Below are positions 44,822 through 52,333 of a stretch of DNA of 56,641 nt, piece after piece. Source of the stretch: Acidimicrobiaceae bacterium (lineage in GTDB: Bacteria; Actinomycetota; Acidimicrobiia; Acidimicrobiales; RAAP-2). The notes under the pieces were generated by a model. The model did no database searches. It worked only from the letters and a program-made list of their open reading frames with translations, and was not told where the DNA came from. The translations under genes were made by a program, and so were the position numbers. The DNA lies in NCBI GenBank assembly GCA_003133665.1, contig PKYK01000044.1, positions 1 through 56,641 of the forward strand, written 5' to 3'. The stretch's first letter is position 1, and each line of letters opens with the position of its first letter.

Positions 44822-46362
44822 GTGAGACCCCACGCGGCGAGTTGGTCTTCCAAAGCCTTGCGACTGACTGAAACAGCAGCCTGCGCCTGCGCAAGAGTCG
44901 CCAGGGCTTCTTCGAGTGTGGTCCGGTCGGTGGAGCCAGCGGGAGCCACGTAGATGGGGATGTTGAGATTGAATTTGTTGGCCTTGATCTCGTCGAGACT
45001 GGCAACGTGTGCGAGGCCGACATCATCAACGAACGCGGCATACAGGTTGAATAACTTCGCGGCATGATCGGGCTCAAGGGTGTTCTGATTGCGGCCGCGC
45101 TTGAAGAGCGTCTCCCCGTTGATGAACAGAACTCTCCCACGGTGAGCATCGGGCTTTGTCGCGCGCAGAATGAGAACACTGGCGGCCAGGCCCGTGCCAT
45201 AGAACAAGTTCGGCGCCAAGCCGATGACGGATTCAAGGAGGTCCTCATCGAGCATGGCCTCACGGATCCTGGCCTCGACCCCACCTCGAAACAGCGCTCC
45301 CTGGGGCACCACGACGGCAACGCGGCCGGTGATCGGGGCCATCGAAGTGACCATGTGCTGAACCCATGCCCAGTCACCATTGGTGACGGGTGGCGTCCCG
45401 CCCAACTTGCCACGCCCCCAGCGGTCTCCCGACCACGTCTCAGCCCCCCAGGCATCAAGAGAGAACGGTGGGTTGGCGATGACACAGTCGAACTGGGCGA
45501 GACGGTCACCGTCGAAGAATGCCGGATCACGAAGGGTGTCACCTTTGACGACCTTGAAGTCCTCAATGCCGTGGAGGAGCAGGTTCATACGCGCGATGCC
45601 CGACGTCGCGAGAACCTTCTCCTGTCCGAACAGCTTTCCCCACAGGAGCTGGATCTTGCCGCCAGCGGCTTTGACGTGCTCAATGACCTCGATGAGCATT
45701 CCGCCGGTTCCGCACGCCGGGTCATAGACCGTTTCACCCTCTTGCGGATCGAGGATGTTCACCAGCAGCTTCACAATCGTTCGGGGCGTATAGTACTCAC
45801 CGGCCTTCTTGTTCGACTGATCGGCGAACCGCTTGATGAGGTACTCGTAGGCCTGTCCGAACACATCGGGCGCGACGCACGCGTTGGTAAGAGCCCGCAA
45901 CGAGAAGTGCTCGATCAGGTCGGTGAGAGTGCGGTCGGGCAGCTTGGACTTGTTGGTCCACGCGGCGCTGCCGAAGATGCCGTACAGGGTGTCGGGGTTG
46001 GCTTTCTCGATGCCTCGCATGGCGGTGACGAGCGCTTGGCCGACGTTCTCGGTGCGACTGCGGACGTCTTGCCAGAGACAACCCTCGGGGATTTGGAAGC
46101 GGTGGTTCTCGGCGAACGAGGCGAACTCTTGGTCGCCGCCAGAGTCCTCCAGCGCGTGGCCGTATTCCTCCAAGTAAGTATCGCTGATTCGCTTGAAGAA
46201 CATGAGCGGGAAGATGTAGGCCTTGAAGTCGGCTTGGTCAATCGCGCCCCGGAGCAGGTCGGCGGCCTTGGCGAGGTGTGACTCGAGCTCCGAGAGAGTG
46301 AGGGGTTCGGGACACGACGGAATCAGGAACGGTGCCGGTGATTGGGTTTCTTCGTCGCTCAT
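44818..46362 (-). CDS. hsdM: Type I methyltransferase subunit HsdM (first of two)
   Basis: 514 residues. The N-terminal domain (LTLSELESHLAKAADLLRGA) leads into the methylase: motif I DPACGTGGML at 214-223 and motif IV NPPF at 297-300, both intact. It is a full-length HsdM in its own right, so the operon encodes two methylase subunits, one HsdS and one HsdR, all joined by four-base overlaps. The ATG at 46362 lacks a strong ribosome binding site. The promoter should lie in 46363-46461. Confidence 0.93.
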   Translation of the reverse strand: MSDEETQSPAPFLIPSCPEPLTLSELESHLAKAADLLRGAIDQADFKAYIFPLMFFKRISDTYLEEYGHALEDSGGDQEFASFAENHRFQIPEGCLWQDVRSRTENVGQALVTAMRGIEKANPDTLYGIFGSAAWTNKSKLPDRTLTDLIEHFSLRALTNACVAPDVFGQAYEYLIKRFADQSNKKAGEYYTPRTIVKLLVNILDPQEGETVYDPACGTGGMLIEVIEHVKAAGGKIQLLWGKLFGQEKVLATSGIARMNLLLHGIEDFKVVKGDTLRDPAFFDGDRLAQFDCVIANPPFSLDAWGAETWSGDRWGRGKLGGTPPVTNGDWAWVQHMVTSMAPITGRVAVVVPQGALFRGGVEARIREAMLDEDLLESVIGLAPNLFYGTGLAASVLILRATKPDAHRGRVLFINGETLFKRGRNQNTLEPDHAAKLFNLYAAFVDDVGLAHVASLDEIKANKFNLNIPIYVAPAGSTDRTTLEEALATLAQAQAAVSVSRKALEDQLAAWGLT

Positions 46363-46461
46363 CCGGCCAACCGTGCGTTCACTGCTGGGCTGTGCACGCG
46401 TTCATGACTCCGGACCTGCTCGGCCCCAACTACGGCCTCCATGAGTTCGCTCCAATGTCGC

Positions 46462-46770
46462 CTATCTAGGCCCATCTCGTCCTCTCCACATGGGCCGACC
46501 CGCTGGCGCCACAAACTCGATCTCGTAAGTGTCTATCAAGCGCTTGTCGCACGTGTCGATACCTAACCACTTTCCCGGCGCTGCGCCCGGCGGGAGAATC
46601 TCGGCGGGTGACGTGAGCAGCGGCAGGATCTGGACTCTCAGGTACAGCGCCCATTCGAGAAGGTCACCCCGGCTTGCGGGGGCCTGACCGCGGAGCTTGC
46701 GGGGAAGCCAGGCCGAATCGGCTCGGAGATCGCGGGCAGAGTCGGCCACGGAGATCCGGTGAGCGACCAA
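46462..46770 (-). CDS. Small XRE-like helix-turn-helix protein (start uncertain)
   Basis: About 102 residues from TTG 46770. AELVAHRISVADSARDLRADSAWLPRKLRG resembles an XRE/Cro helix-turn-helix, followed by EWALYLRVQILPLL and a Gly/Asp-rich end (GKWLGIDTCDKRLIDTYEIEF). The same frame continues upstream without a usable start until a stop, so the 5' end may be frameshifted. It sits 99 bp before hsdM and could be the control protein for the RM operon (inference). Confidence 0.45.
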   Translation of the reverse strand: MVAHRISVADSARDLRADSAWLPRKLRGQAPASRGDLLEWALYLRVQILPLLTSPAEILPPGAAPGKWLGIDTCDKRLIDTYEIEFVAPAGRPMWRGRDGPR

Positions 46771-46920
46771 CTCGGCCCGGACGGCGAGGCACGTGCGAGG
46801 TTGATACCGGGCCCAGGCAGCATCGAGTCGTCACGTTTTGAAGCATCGGGTCTGCGTGGCAGTCGAATCACGCAGGAGATACCTGACGTGGATTGTTTGA
46901 GCGATCGCTGAGAGTGTCCG

Positions 46921-47060
46921 GTTTTCGCTTGACCCATTCCCAATCCTTCCCACCCTTGCCCCGAATGGGTGCCCAAACCCACTCCGACTCGTTCCCCCCT
47001 CTAGGGGGTGGGAACGGGGGAACGAGTCGGAGTGGGGGTCGATTTCTTCGACCCGTTCCC
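46921..47060. repeat. Large inverted repeat with flanking direct repeats (candidate origin or terminator)
   Basis: A perfect 21-bp inverted repeat (46978-46998 against 47016-47036) has a 17-base loop holding a further CCCCCTCTAGGGGG-type palindrome that overlaps the arms. Outside it, TTCGCTTGACCCATTCCC (46924-46941) and TTTCTTCGACCCGTTCCC lie in the same orientation. It is directly downstream of the RepA-like ATPase gene. Iteron-like order near a Rep protein suggests an origin; a strong terminator is the other option. Confidence 0.5.
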
Positions 47061-47063
47061 GGT

Positions 47064-48365
47064 CTAGAACACGCTAGTCGTGTCGAACTCAGGGTGTCCT
47101 GACGACTCCCTGGGAACGTGTCCGGCGTAACGGTCACTAAAAGAGTCCTCAGATTGACGATACGCGACTTTCGCGGTGTACAGCTTGGCTCCACGCGGAC
47201 CGGCCTCCACACTCAGAAAACCCTCGCGCTCAAGCAGGTCCAACGTCTCGGTGACTGCCGTGGCTTTCGCCGCCGCAGCTGCGCGGATCGCAGTTACGTT
47301 CATCTGTCCGCCTAACTCGACGAGGCGGCTGATCTTCTCCATCAGGCCGGTCAGGCGGATCGTGCCATCGATGTTGCGCGGAGGGGCTATAACGACGGCC
47401 AAGGTGATGGTCATCTGACAATCCCCTGTAAGTGCCACAGTCATGCGCGCCACGACCGTACCGGCGATGTGCTCACCCGAGCGGTCCTTCAAGCAGATCA
47501 ACTTGGCCGATCCGGATGTGGTCTTGTTCCACGGCTTCTCGACGACGAGCGCGTAGGCGGCGCCATCAACGCGCTGGAGCTTTGCTGAGGCCCCGCGTGC
47601 GTCCAGGTTCTTCTTGCCCATCTGCTCCTTGCCATTGTGGTCGATGCGCGCGCTGGTGATGCCCAGGGCGTTCAGGGGCTCGATGGCGCCATACCACCAT
47701 GCGGTGGCGTGATTGTTGTCGTTCTCATCAAGACCGGCGGCGTTCATCGCCACTGCGACCGAATCGATCAGTACAAGGCTGGGGGCGTTCTCCTGGGCCC
47801 AGGACAGCCACGCGGCTCCGTAGGCGTGCTGCTTCATGATCGAGCCCTGGGGGCGCAGGTAGCCGATGCGTTCGGCTTGCTCGCGCGTGACTCCCATCTG
47901 TTTGAGGCGGGCCTTGAAGCGCTTGCGGTTGGACTCGTAGTCGAGGTAGATCACTAGCGCTGTGTCGTCCGTGAGAGTGTGCTCGTTGGAGAAGTGCTGG
48001 AGCAGGTACGTCTTGCCCCCGCCTGCGGGTCCGACGAAGTAGTGGTCGGTGCCGGCGTAGATCAGCCCGGTGCCCCCTTCGATGGTTCCGATCGTCGGGA
48101 TGTCGTCCTCGATCTCTTCGTCCCAGTCGTCGCCCATCATGATCGGCTTGATCTCAATGGCGCCGGACTTGCGCGGCGCCATGCGTGACCCGCTCACAGT
48201 GCGCGGCGGCTCGAAGCGCGCAGCCACCTCCCCGGCCTCGATGCGATCGCGAGTGTCAGAGTGTCCGTAGCTCGACTCGAAGTAGTAGGACGTGGATTGC
48301 CCGCCGGGTCCGTACCAGCGGATCGTGTGCTTTTGGGTCCAGAGGATTAGACGGGGGCTCGACAT
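47064..48365 (-). CDS. RepA-like hexameric ATPase (AAA_25 type) with C-terminal winged helix
   Basis: 433 residues from ATG 48365. Domains: a basic and acidic N-terminal 95 residues; a RecA-like ATPase with Walker A GPAGGGKTYLL at 112-122, Walker B SLVLIDSVAVAM and RIDHNGKEQMGKKN as in plasmid RepA helicases; then a winged-helix end (LVELGGQMNVTAIRAA, VTETLDLLEREGFLSV). Proteins of this kind in actinobacterial integrative elements load at or unwind the replication origin. A 35-residue upstream extension lacks family character. It supports a once self-replicating island. Confidence 0.8.
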   Translation of the reverse strand: MSSPRLILWTQKHTIRWYGPGGQSTSYYFESSYGHSDTRDRIEAGEVAARFEPPRTVSGSRMAPRKSGAIEIKPIMMGDDWDEEIEDDIPTIGTIEGGTGLIYAGTDHYFVGPAGGGKTYLLQHFSNEHTLTDDTALVIYLDYESNRKRFKARLKQMGVTREQAERIGYLRPQGSIMKQHAYGAAWLSWAQENAPSLVLIDSVAVAMNAAGLDENDNNHATAWWYGAIEPLNALGITSARIDHNGKEQMGKKNLDARGASAKLQRVDGAAYALVVEKPWNKTTSGSAKLICLKDRSGEHIAGTVVARMTVALTGDCQMTITLAVVIAPPRNIDGTIRLTGLMEKISRLVELGGQMNVTAIRAAAAAKATAVTETLDLLEREGFLSVEAGPRGAKLYTAKVAYRQSEDSFSDRYAGHVPRESSGHPEFDTTSVF

Positions 48366-48499
48366 GCTCGCTACAGTGCGCGCGCGGGTGTCCGGTGCCA
48401 CTATTCGATAAGCCCTAGATAGCTCCCTTTGTCGCCACGTGCCCCGCGCGCACTGTGGGTAGCGTGGCAACTAGGCCACGCTCAATGAAAGGGGCCGAG

Positions 48500-49198
48500 A
48501 TGCCCGATGATTTTCTTACTGAAAGTGTTGTCGACATCCTCCAGGTCCTGACCTTCAGCATCGAGCTCAATGAGGGTGTTGAAGATCCCGATCAGATTCA
48601 GGAGACCACCGCCCGCTTTTCGGCTGGTGCCTTTGCCAGCTTCGTCTCCATCTATGCCGACCTCGTGAATGAGGCTCTCGTTCACAGCGTTGACGACGGT
48701 TGGTGCGACGCCGACCTCGTAGACGAGCTGTACGACGAGGAGCTCAACCTCCTGCGCGACCGATTCAAGGAGCTGTCCTTCTTTATGGCCGGTCGCCTGC
48801 GCGGCATCCTTGAGAATCCACCACAGCGAGCGAGAGAGAGGGGGGTTGAGATTCCCACCGAACCCACACCCACGGAGTTGGAACTGCTGAGGGCCGAGAT
48901 ACTCGGACCCGACGAGGACCTGCTCGGAGACATCATCGAGGACCGGATCGACGCCATGCTCGATATCGACGAGCCGCTCGAGTTCGACCGAGAGTGCTAC
49001 ACCCTGGTGGCTGAGGCCTTCGAGATGATGGCACGCTCGTACGCGGAGCTGCTGTATCGCCAACTGGCCATCGCCGTACAGAACGGCTACCTGGACGCCG
49101 AGGTCATTCACGACGAGCGGCGTGAGGACCTACGTGAGCTGGCCGCAAAACTGGCCGGTGTCGGCGCATTCATGGCGAGGAACCTGCGCGCAATCTAG
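48500..49198 (+). CDS. Acidic, largely helical protein of unknown function
   Basis: 232 residues, strongly acidic (VDELYDEELNLLRD, GPDEDLLGDIIEDRIDAMLDIDEPLEFDRE), predicted almost all alpha-helix. It contains two related halves: both have a helix followed by the pattern F-M-A-(G/R)-x-L-R-(G/A)-I (FFMAGRLRGI and FMARNLRAI), suggesting internal duplication. Strong acidity could mean DNA mimicry, but that is speculation. ATG 48500 is preceded by GAAAGGGG. It is divergent from the RepA-like gene and ends at a clear terminator. Confidence 0.7.
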   Translation: MPDDFLTESVVDILQVLTFSIELNEGVEDPDQIQETTARFSAGAFASFVSIYADLVNEALVHSVDDGWCDADLVDELYDEELNLLRDRFKELSFFMAGRLRGILENPPQRARERGVEIPTEPTPTELELLRAEILGPDEDLLGDIIEDRIDAMLDIDEPLEFDRECYTLVAEAFEMMARSYAELLYRQLAIAVQNGYLDAEVIHDERREDLRELAAKLAGVGAFMARNLRAI

Positions 49199-49202
49199 AC
49201 AG

Positions 49203-49226
49203 TCCCCCACTTCGGTGGGGGAATTT
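49203..49226 (+). terminator. Rho-independent terminator
   Basis: TCCCCCAC-TTCG-GTGGGGGA followed by ATTTGT, starting five bases after the stop of the acidic protein gene. An eight-base stem with a UUCG tetraloop. Confidence 0.85.
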
Positions 49227-49822
49227 GTCGTTACTAGGGCCAATCGCTCGGCACGGGGGAGGTCAGGGCAGACCTATGGGGCATCCGCTGGACGCCGGAC
49301 GTCGTGTGCGCTGACCGTTCACTACCCAACTTCTTTTCGGCCGATGACGAGGCGCTCTCGGGGTGTCGGCGACGCAGCGAAATCATCTGACACTCGAGCG
49401 GGCCCTCGTCACGCCGTGCCAACAGTCGAGTTCGCCGAAGGCCGAGCCCATTCCGGAGTTGTTCCCGATGGACCCAAGCCGAGCGTCCTCGCATCGACAG
49501 CAGCTGAGAGATGGTGGCCCAGCGTGCCCATTCGGTCCCGCGAGGAGTGCGGAGCGCGCCATCCCGAGATGGCGGAGCTCTGGTACCTCAACAAGTGAGT
49601 ACGTGCCCTTACGCACTGCCGTCAGTGAAGCATCGTCCGTCCAAGAGAGGCCCGAGACTCCATGAGGGCGCCAAACAGCTTTCCATGGAGACCACGGTCG
49701 AATGAACTCAGCACATTCGTGCGCTGGAAAGCCCCGTCGAAATAATCCCGTCTGACTGCCTGTAATCGACCCCGCCAACATCTGGCAACTGGGTCGCCGG
49801 GCGAAGGACCAACAGAAGGGGC
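49227..49822. other. Gene-poor stretch in the island
   Basis: Open frames up to 130-160 codons exist on both strands but have no domains and no good ribosome binding sites. I see no RNA gene. It may be decayed coding sequence. Confidence 0.4.
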
Positions 49823-50218
49823 ATGTACATAGCCAAAGATCAGATTTCGGGAGAGATTATCGCGCTCTGTGACCGGACCTGCTCAACGTGTTTCATCGGG
49901 AGTTGGCCACACCGCTGGACACCCGAGCACCACAAGGTGGCAAGCACGGAAGAGGTTCTCCACTTCGTCATGTGTATCCACTGCTCGGTGTGCGGGCGCC
50001 TGCTCTTTCGACCTGATGAGTGCTGGGCTCACGAGGGCCACTGCCCACCCTGGCGCTGGGAGTTCTCGACTTCGGCATTGGCTTTCGTCGCCAACTATTT
50101 GAACGGCACACCCGAGGACCGCGTGCCGGACCACGTGCTCGACATGGCACGCAGCATCGCACTATTGAGACCCGAGATGACGCCTGCGGAACTTGCCAAG
50201 CGGCTCCTGGGGCACTGA
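49823..50218 (+). CDS. Cys-rich, zinc-ribbon-like protein of unknown function
   Basis: 131 residues. Two Cys clusters, ALCDRTCSTCF (about 16-24) and MCIHCSVCGRLLF (about 50-60), could form a zinc-binding knuckle pair; the C-terminal half is helical (DHVLDMARSIALLRPEMTPAELAKRLLGH). AAGGGG precedes ATG 49823. It converges on the integrase gene. No family recognised; small zinc-ribbon proteins like this are common in mobile elements. Confidence 0.6.
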   Translation: MYIAKDQISGEIIALCDRTCSTCFIGSWPHRWTPEHHKVASTEEVLHFVMCIHCSVCGRLLFRPDECWAHEGHCPPWRWEFSTSALAFVANYLNGTPEDRVPDHVLDMARSIALLRPEMTPAELAKRLLGH

Positions 50219-50236
50219 GCCCGCACCCGCACTCTT

Positions 50237-50252
50237 GTATGGGTACCCATAC
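50237..50252. terminator. Perfect 16-bp palindrome between convergent genes
   Basis: GTATGGGTACCCATAC lies immediately after the integrase stop, between TTGT on one side and TAATTTT on the other. It could act as a bidirectional terminator or as a protein-binding site. Confidence 0.5.
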
Positions 50253-51541
50253 TAATTTTGGGCGACTGACAATGCCCGCTCGATAGCCGCGTTCGCTACG
50301 GCCTCAACGCCGCTGGTGGTGCCGACGTAAACGCGCATGAACACCTCGAGCGAGTGGCCCATCCGGCGCGCGGCCTCGTTGTAGGGCACGCCGCTCTCGG
50401 CCAGCCACGTGCCGTGGAAGCGCCTGAGGTCATAGGGTGACAGGTCACGCACACCCACGATCGCCTTCGCGCGCTTCAACGCCCGACCCCAGTTGTCTGG
50501 TAAGCCACCAGTGCGCGTGCGGAACAGCGGCCCGTCCTCAATCCCAGCCGCCTCGACGTAGCGGCGAAGCTCCGCGACCAACTGCGGCGGGATGGAAATG
50601 TCACGATGGCTACGCTCCACCTTCGGCGCACCGATCTCATCGGGGTCATCTCCGAAGCCCCGCAGACCGGTGCGGGCCTTGCTGATGCGCAGCATTCCCC
50701 AGCCCTCGTCAGGCAACTCGACATCGCTCCTTTCCAGGGCCACTATCTCGGAGGGGCGGCATCCGGCCAGGACCCCGACGGCGGTCAGCGCGCGGTAGAT
50801 ACGCGAGGCGGGCTGGTGGCTCTCGACAGCCTCGACCAGGGTCAGCATCTCGTCCATCGTGGGGTACTCGCGGTTGGGAGCCGCCGGACGCTGGGACAGC
50901 TCGACGCCGGTGGGGGGTTTCAGTTCGTTGGTCGCGAGTACCCCCTCGATCACGGCGTAATCGATCACGGCGGCGGCGTCATGGAAGCGGCGCCGTACGA
51001 CGCGCGCACCCAGGAGCTCGCCGTCGACGCCCACCAGCAGGGCGTCGTGCGCGCGCTCCAGGTCCTTCTCACCGAGGCTGGCCATCGGCGGGCTCCAGCG
51101 CGCCAGCCACGTCTCCGTCTCCTTCGAGACGTCCGAGCCCTGGATCCAGCGTGCCAACTCTGCGAAGGAGCCGGGCATGCCAGGGGCCCGCGCCGGCATT
51201 GTGGCGAAGACGAATCGGCTGAACGTCTCTCCCAAAGCAACCGCAGAACGTGGTTTCAGGCCACGAGTACGCCGTGCCCAGTAGAGGCGGCAGAAAGTAG
51301 CAACGTCGAGTGTGCTGGTGGGGTTCCACGCCACCGGCAGGCCGGTGTGGAGGTCCCACTTGAGGCCGTCACGAGCTGCGATGCGCAGGCGCGCCTGGTA
51401 GTCGAGGGCTTCGTCCTCGGTGGGGAAGGTCTTGGGTCCGCGCTCGGTGCCGTTCACCGACCAGCGCACGTACCAGGGGTTCGCCCGGCCTCGGCGGTAC
51501 CCGACGTTCCAGACGCGGATCGTGGGTCCTGGGCGCGTCAC
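50252..51541 (-). CDS. Tyrosine-recombinase integrase of the island
   Basis: 429 residues. An N-terminal AP2-like DNA-binding region (WYVRWSVNGTERGPKTFPT), a SAM-like core-binding domain, and a C-terminal catalytic domain with the first Arg in GCRPSEIVALE, the box LSPYDLRRFHGTWL (Tyr where His is usual), RMGHSLEVFMRVY with the His and probable Tyr nucleophile. It would integrate and excise the island at tRNA-Arg. GTG 51541 overlaps the Xis stop (GTGA). Similar to the second integrase at 52334. Confidence 0.92.
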   Translation of the reverse strand: MTRPGPTIRVWNVGYRRGRANPWYVRWSVNGTERGPKTFPTEDEALDYQARLRIAARDGLKWDLHTGLPVAWNPTSTLDVATFCRLYWARRTRGLKPRSAVALGETFSRFVFATMPARAPGMPGSFAELARWIQGSDVSKETETWLARWSPPMASLGEKDLERAHDALLVGVDGELLGARVVRRRFHDAAAVIDYAVIEGVLATNELKPPTGVELSQRPAAPNREYPTMDEMLTLVEAVESHQPASRIYRALTAVGVLAGCRPSEIVALERSDVELPDEGWGMLRISKARTGLRGFGDDPDEIGAPKVERSHRDISIPPQLVAELRRYVEAAGIEDGPLFRTRTGGLPDNWGRALKRAKAIVGVRDLSPYDLRRFHGTWLAESGVPYNEAARRMGHSLEVFMRVYVGTTSGVEAVANAAIERALSVAQN

Positions 51542-51726
51542 TTCGTCACCAGTAGGTCGTCCATCCAGGCTTCGAGGTCCCGCTCATCGATCCGAAGCTC
51601 CCCATTGGGGAGACGTCGAGCGGGCGGAGTGTAGCCGGCGCCCTTGGCGCGCCACTTGTCCCAGGTGTCTCGGCTCACCCCGAGCAGGGTGATTACGTCA
51701 GCAACTTTCAGCCATGTCGTAGCCAT
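51538..51726 (-). CDS. AlpA/excisionase-type HTH protein
   Basis: 62 residues: MATTWLKVADVITLLGVSRD, TWDKWRAKG, then RLPNGELRIDERDLEAWMDD. A complete MerR-like HTH, wing and third helix, as in recombination directionality factors. AGGAGG lies before ATG 51726. Translational coupling to the integrase supports a role in excision. It is the intact counterpart of the two broken copies at 35561 and 37594. Confidence 0.88.
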   Translation of the reverse strand: MATTWLKVADVITLLGVSRDTWDKWRAKGAGYTPPARRLPNGELRIDERDLEAWMDDLLVTK

Positions 51727-51875
51727 TACAGCCTCCTTGCCCGGTGTTTCCGAGCAGGGTGATAATGGCTGTGGACCTTGAGAAAGCATGCGCGGTACCT
51801 GGCGGTTACTGACGGTGCACAGGAGTTCTGCGGGGCAGTGACGGGACGGCGAGGTGCGCGCCTCACCAAAACCCA

Positions 51876-51920
51876 GGTGCCCCCGGCAGGATTCGAACCT
51901 GCGCACACGGTTTAGGAAAC
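51876..51920 (-). repeat. Right attachment-site copy (inside tRNA-Arg)
   Basis: The 3' half of the intact tRNA-Arg, from the acceptor end to the anticodon stem, is the partner of the degenerate copy at 33219-33263. The integrase gene is on the 3' side of the tRNA, the usual geometry for an element inserted into a tRNA 3' end. Confidence 0.7.
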
Positions 51921-51949
51921 CGATGCTCTATCCCCTGAGCTACGGGAGC
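51878..51949 (-). tRNA. tRNA-Arg (anticodon CCU)
   Basis: 72 bases fold as a full cloverleaf: acceptor GCTCCCG/CGGGGGC (one T-G pair), D-arm GCTC...GAGC, anticodon loop TTCCTAA with CCT at 34-36, T-arm GCAGG-TTCGAAT-CCTGC, discriminator A. CCA is not encoded. The outermost anticodon-stem pair is T-T. It reads AGG codons and is a common integration target. Confidence 0.95.
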
Positions 51950-52333
51950 AATACAGCCTTTTGATGCCCTACACTGATGTAATGCTACTTACAGCACAAC
52001 CTCAGCACAAGAAGTGGCGAAAACTGCCCAACTGTTCGCGACCACTCCCCACCATTCAAGCACGCGGACAGTTGGCGACGTATGTGCCAGGTCTTGAGTT
52101 GCGGCAAGCGGCCTCGGCCTGGCTACCAGAGCCACCAGAGAGTAAAGTCCCGATGGCCGCACTGAACTCCGGCCAGCTCAACTGCTTCAAAACGGTCGGC
52201 GTCCCGAGCGCGAGTTGTTCCCCCTTGATGGCTGGCGCAAGGTCGACCGCTGGCCCTTTTCGAAGTTCGCCAGCAGTGACGTTTGAATCGACATCGCACA
52301 ACTCGGTACGTTGCTTGCGAGCCAGGTAGAGCC
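51950..52333. other. Region between tRNA-Arg and the second integrase
   Basis: It should hold the tRNA promoter (minus strand) and the integrase promoter (plus strand). A word TTGTGCTG is repeated at an 11-base interval upstream of the tRNA. No gene seen. Confidence 0.4.

Noticed and set aside
46921..47060. CRISPR array
   Set aside because: Repeats are inverted or few, spacing is irregular and no cas gene is present.
39946..51634. Transposase or insertion sequence inside the island
   Set aside because: No transposase motif, terminal inverted repeats or target duplications were found.
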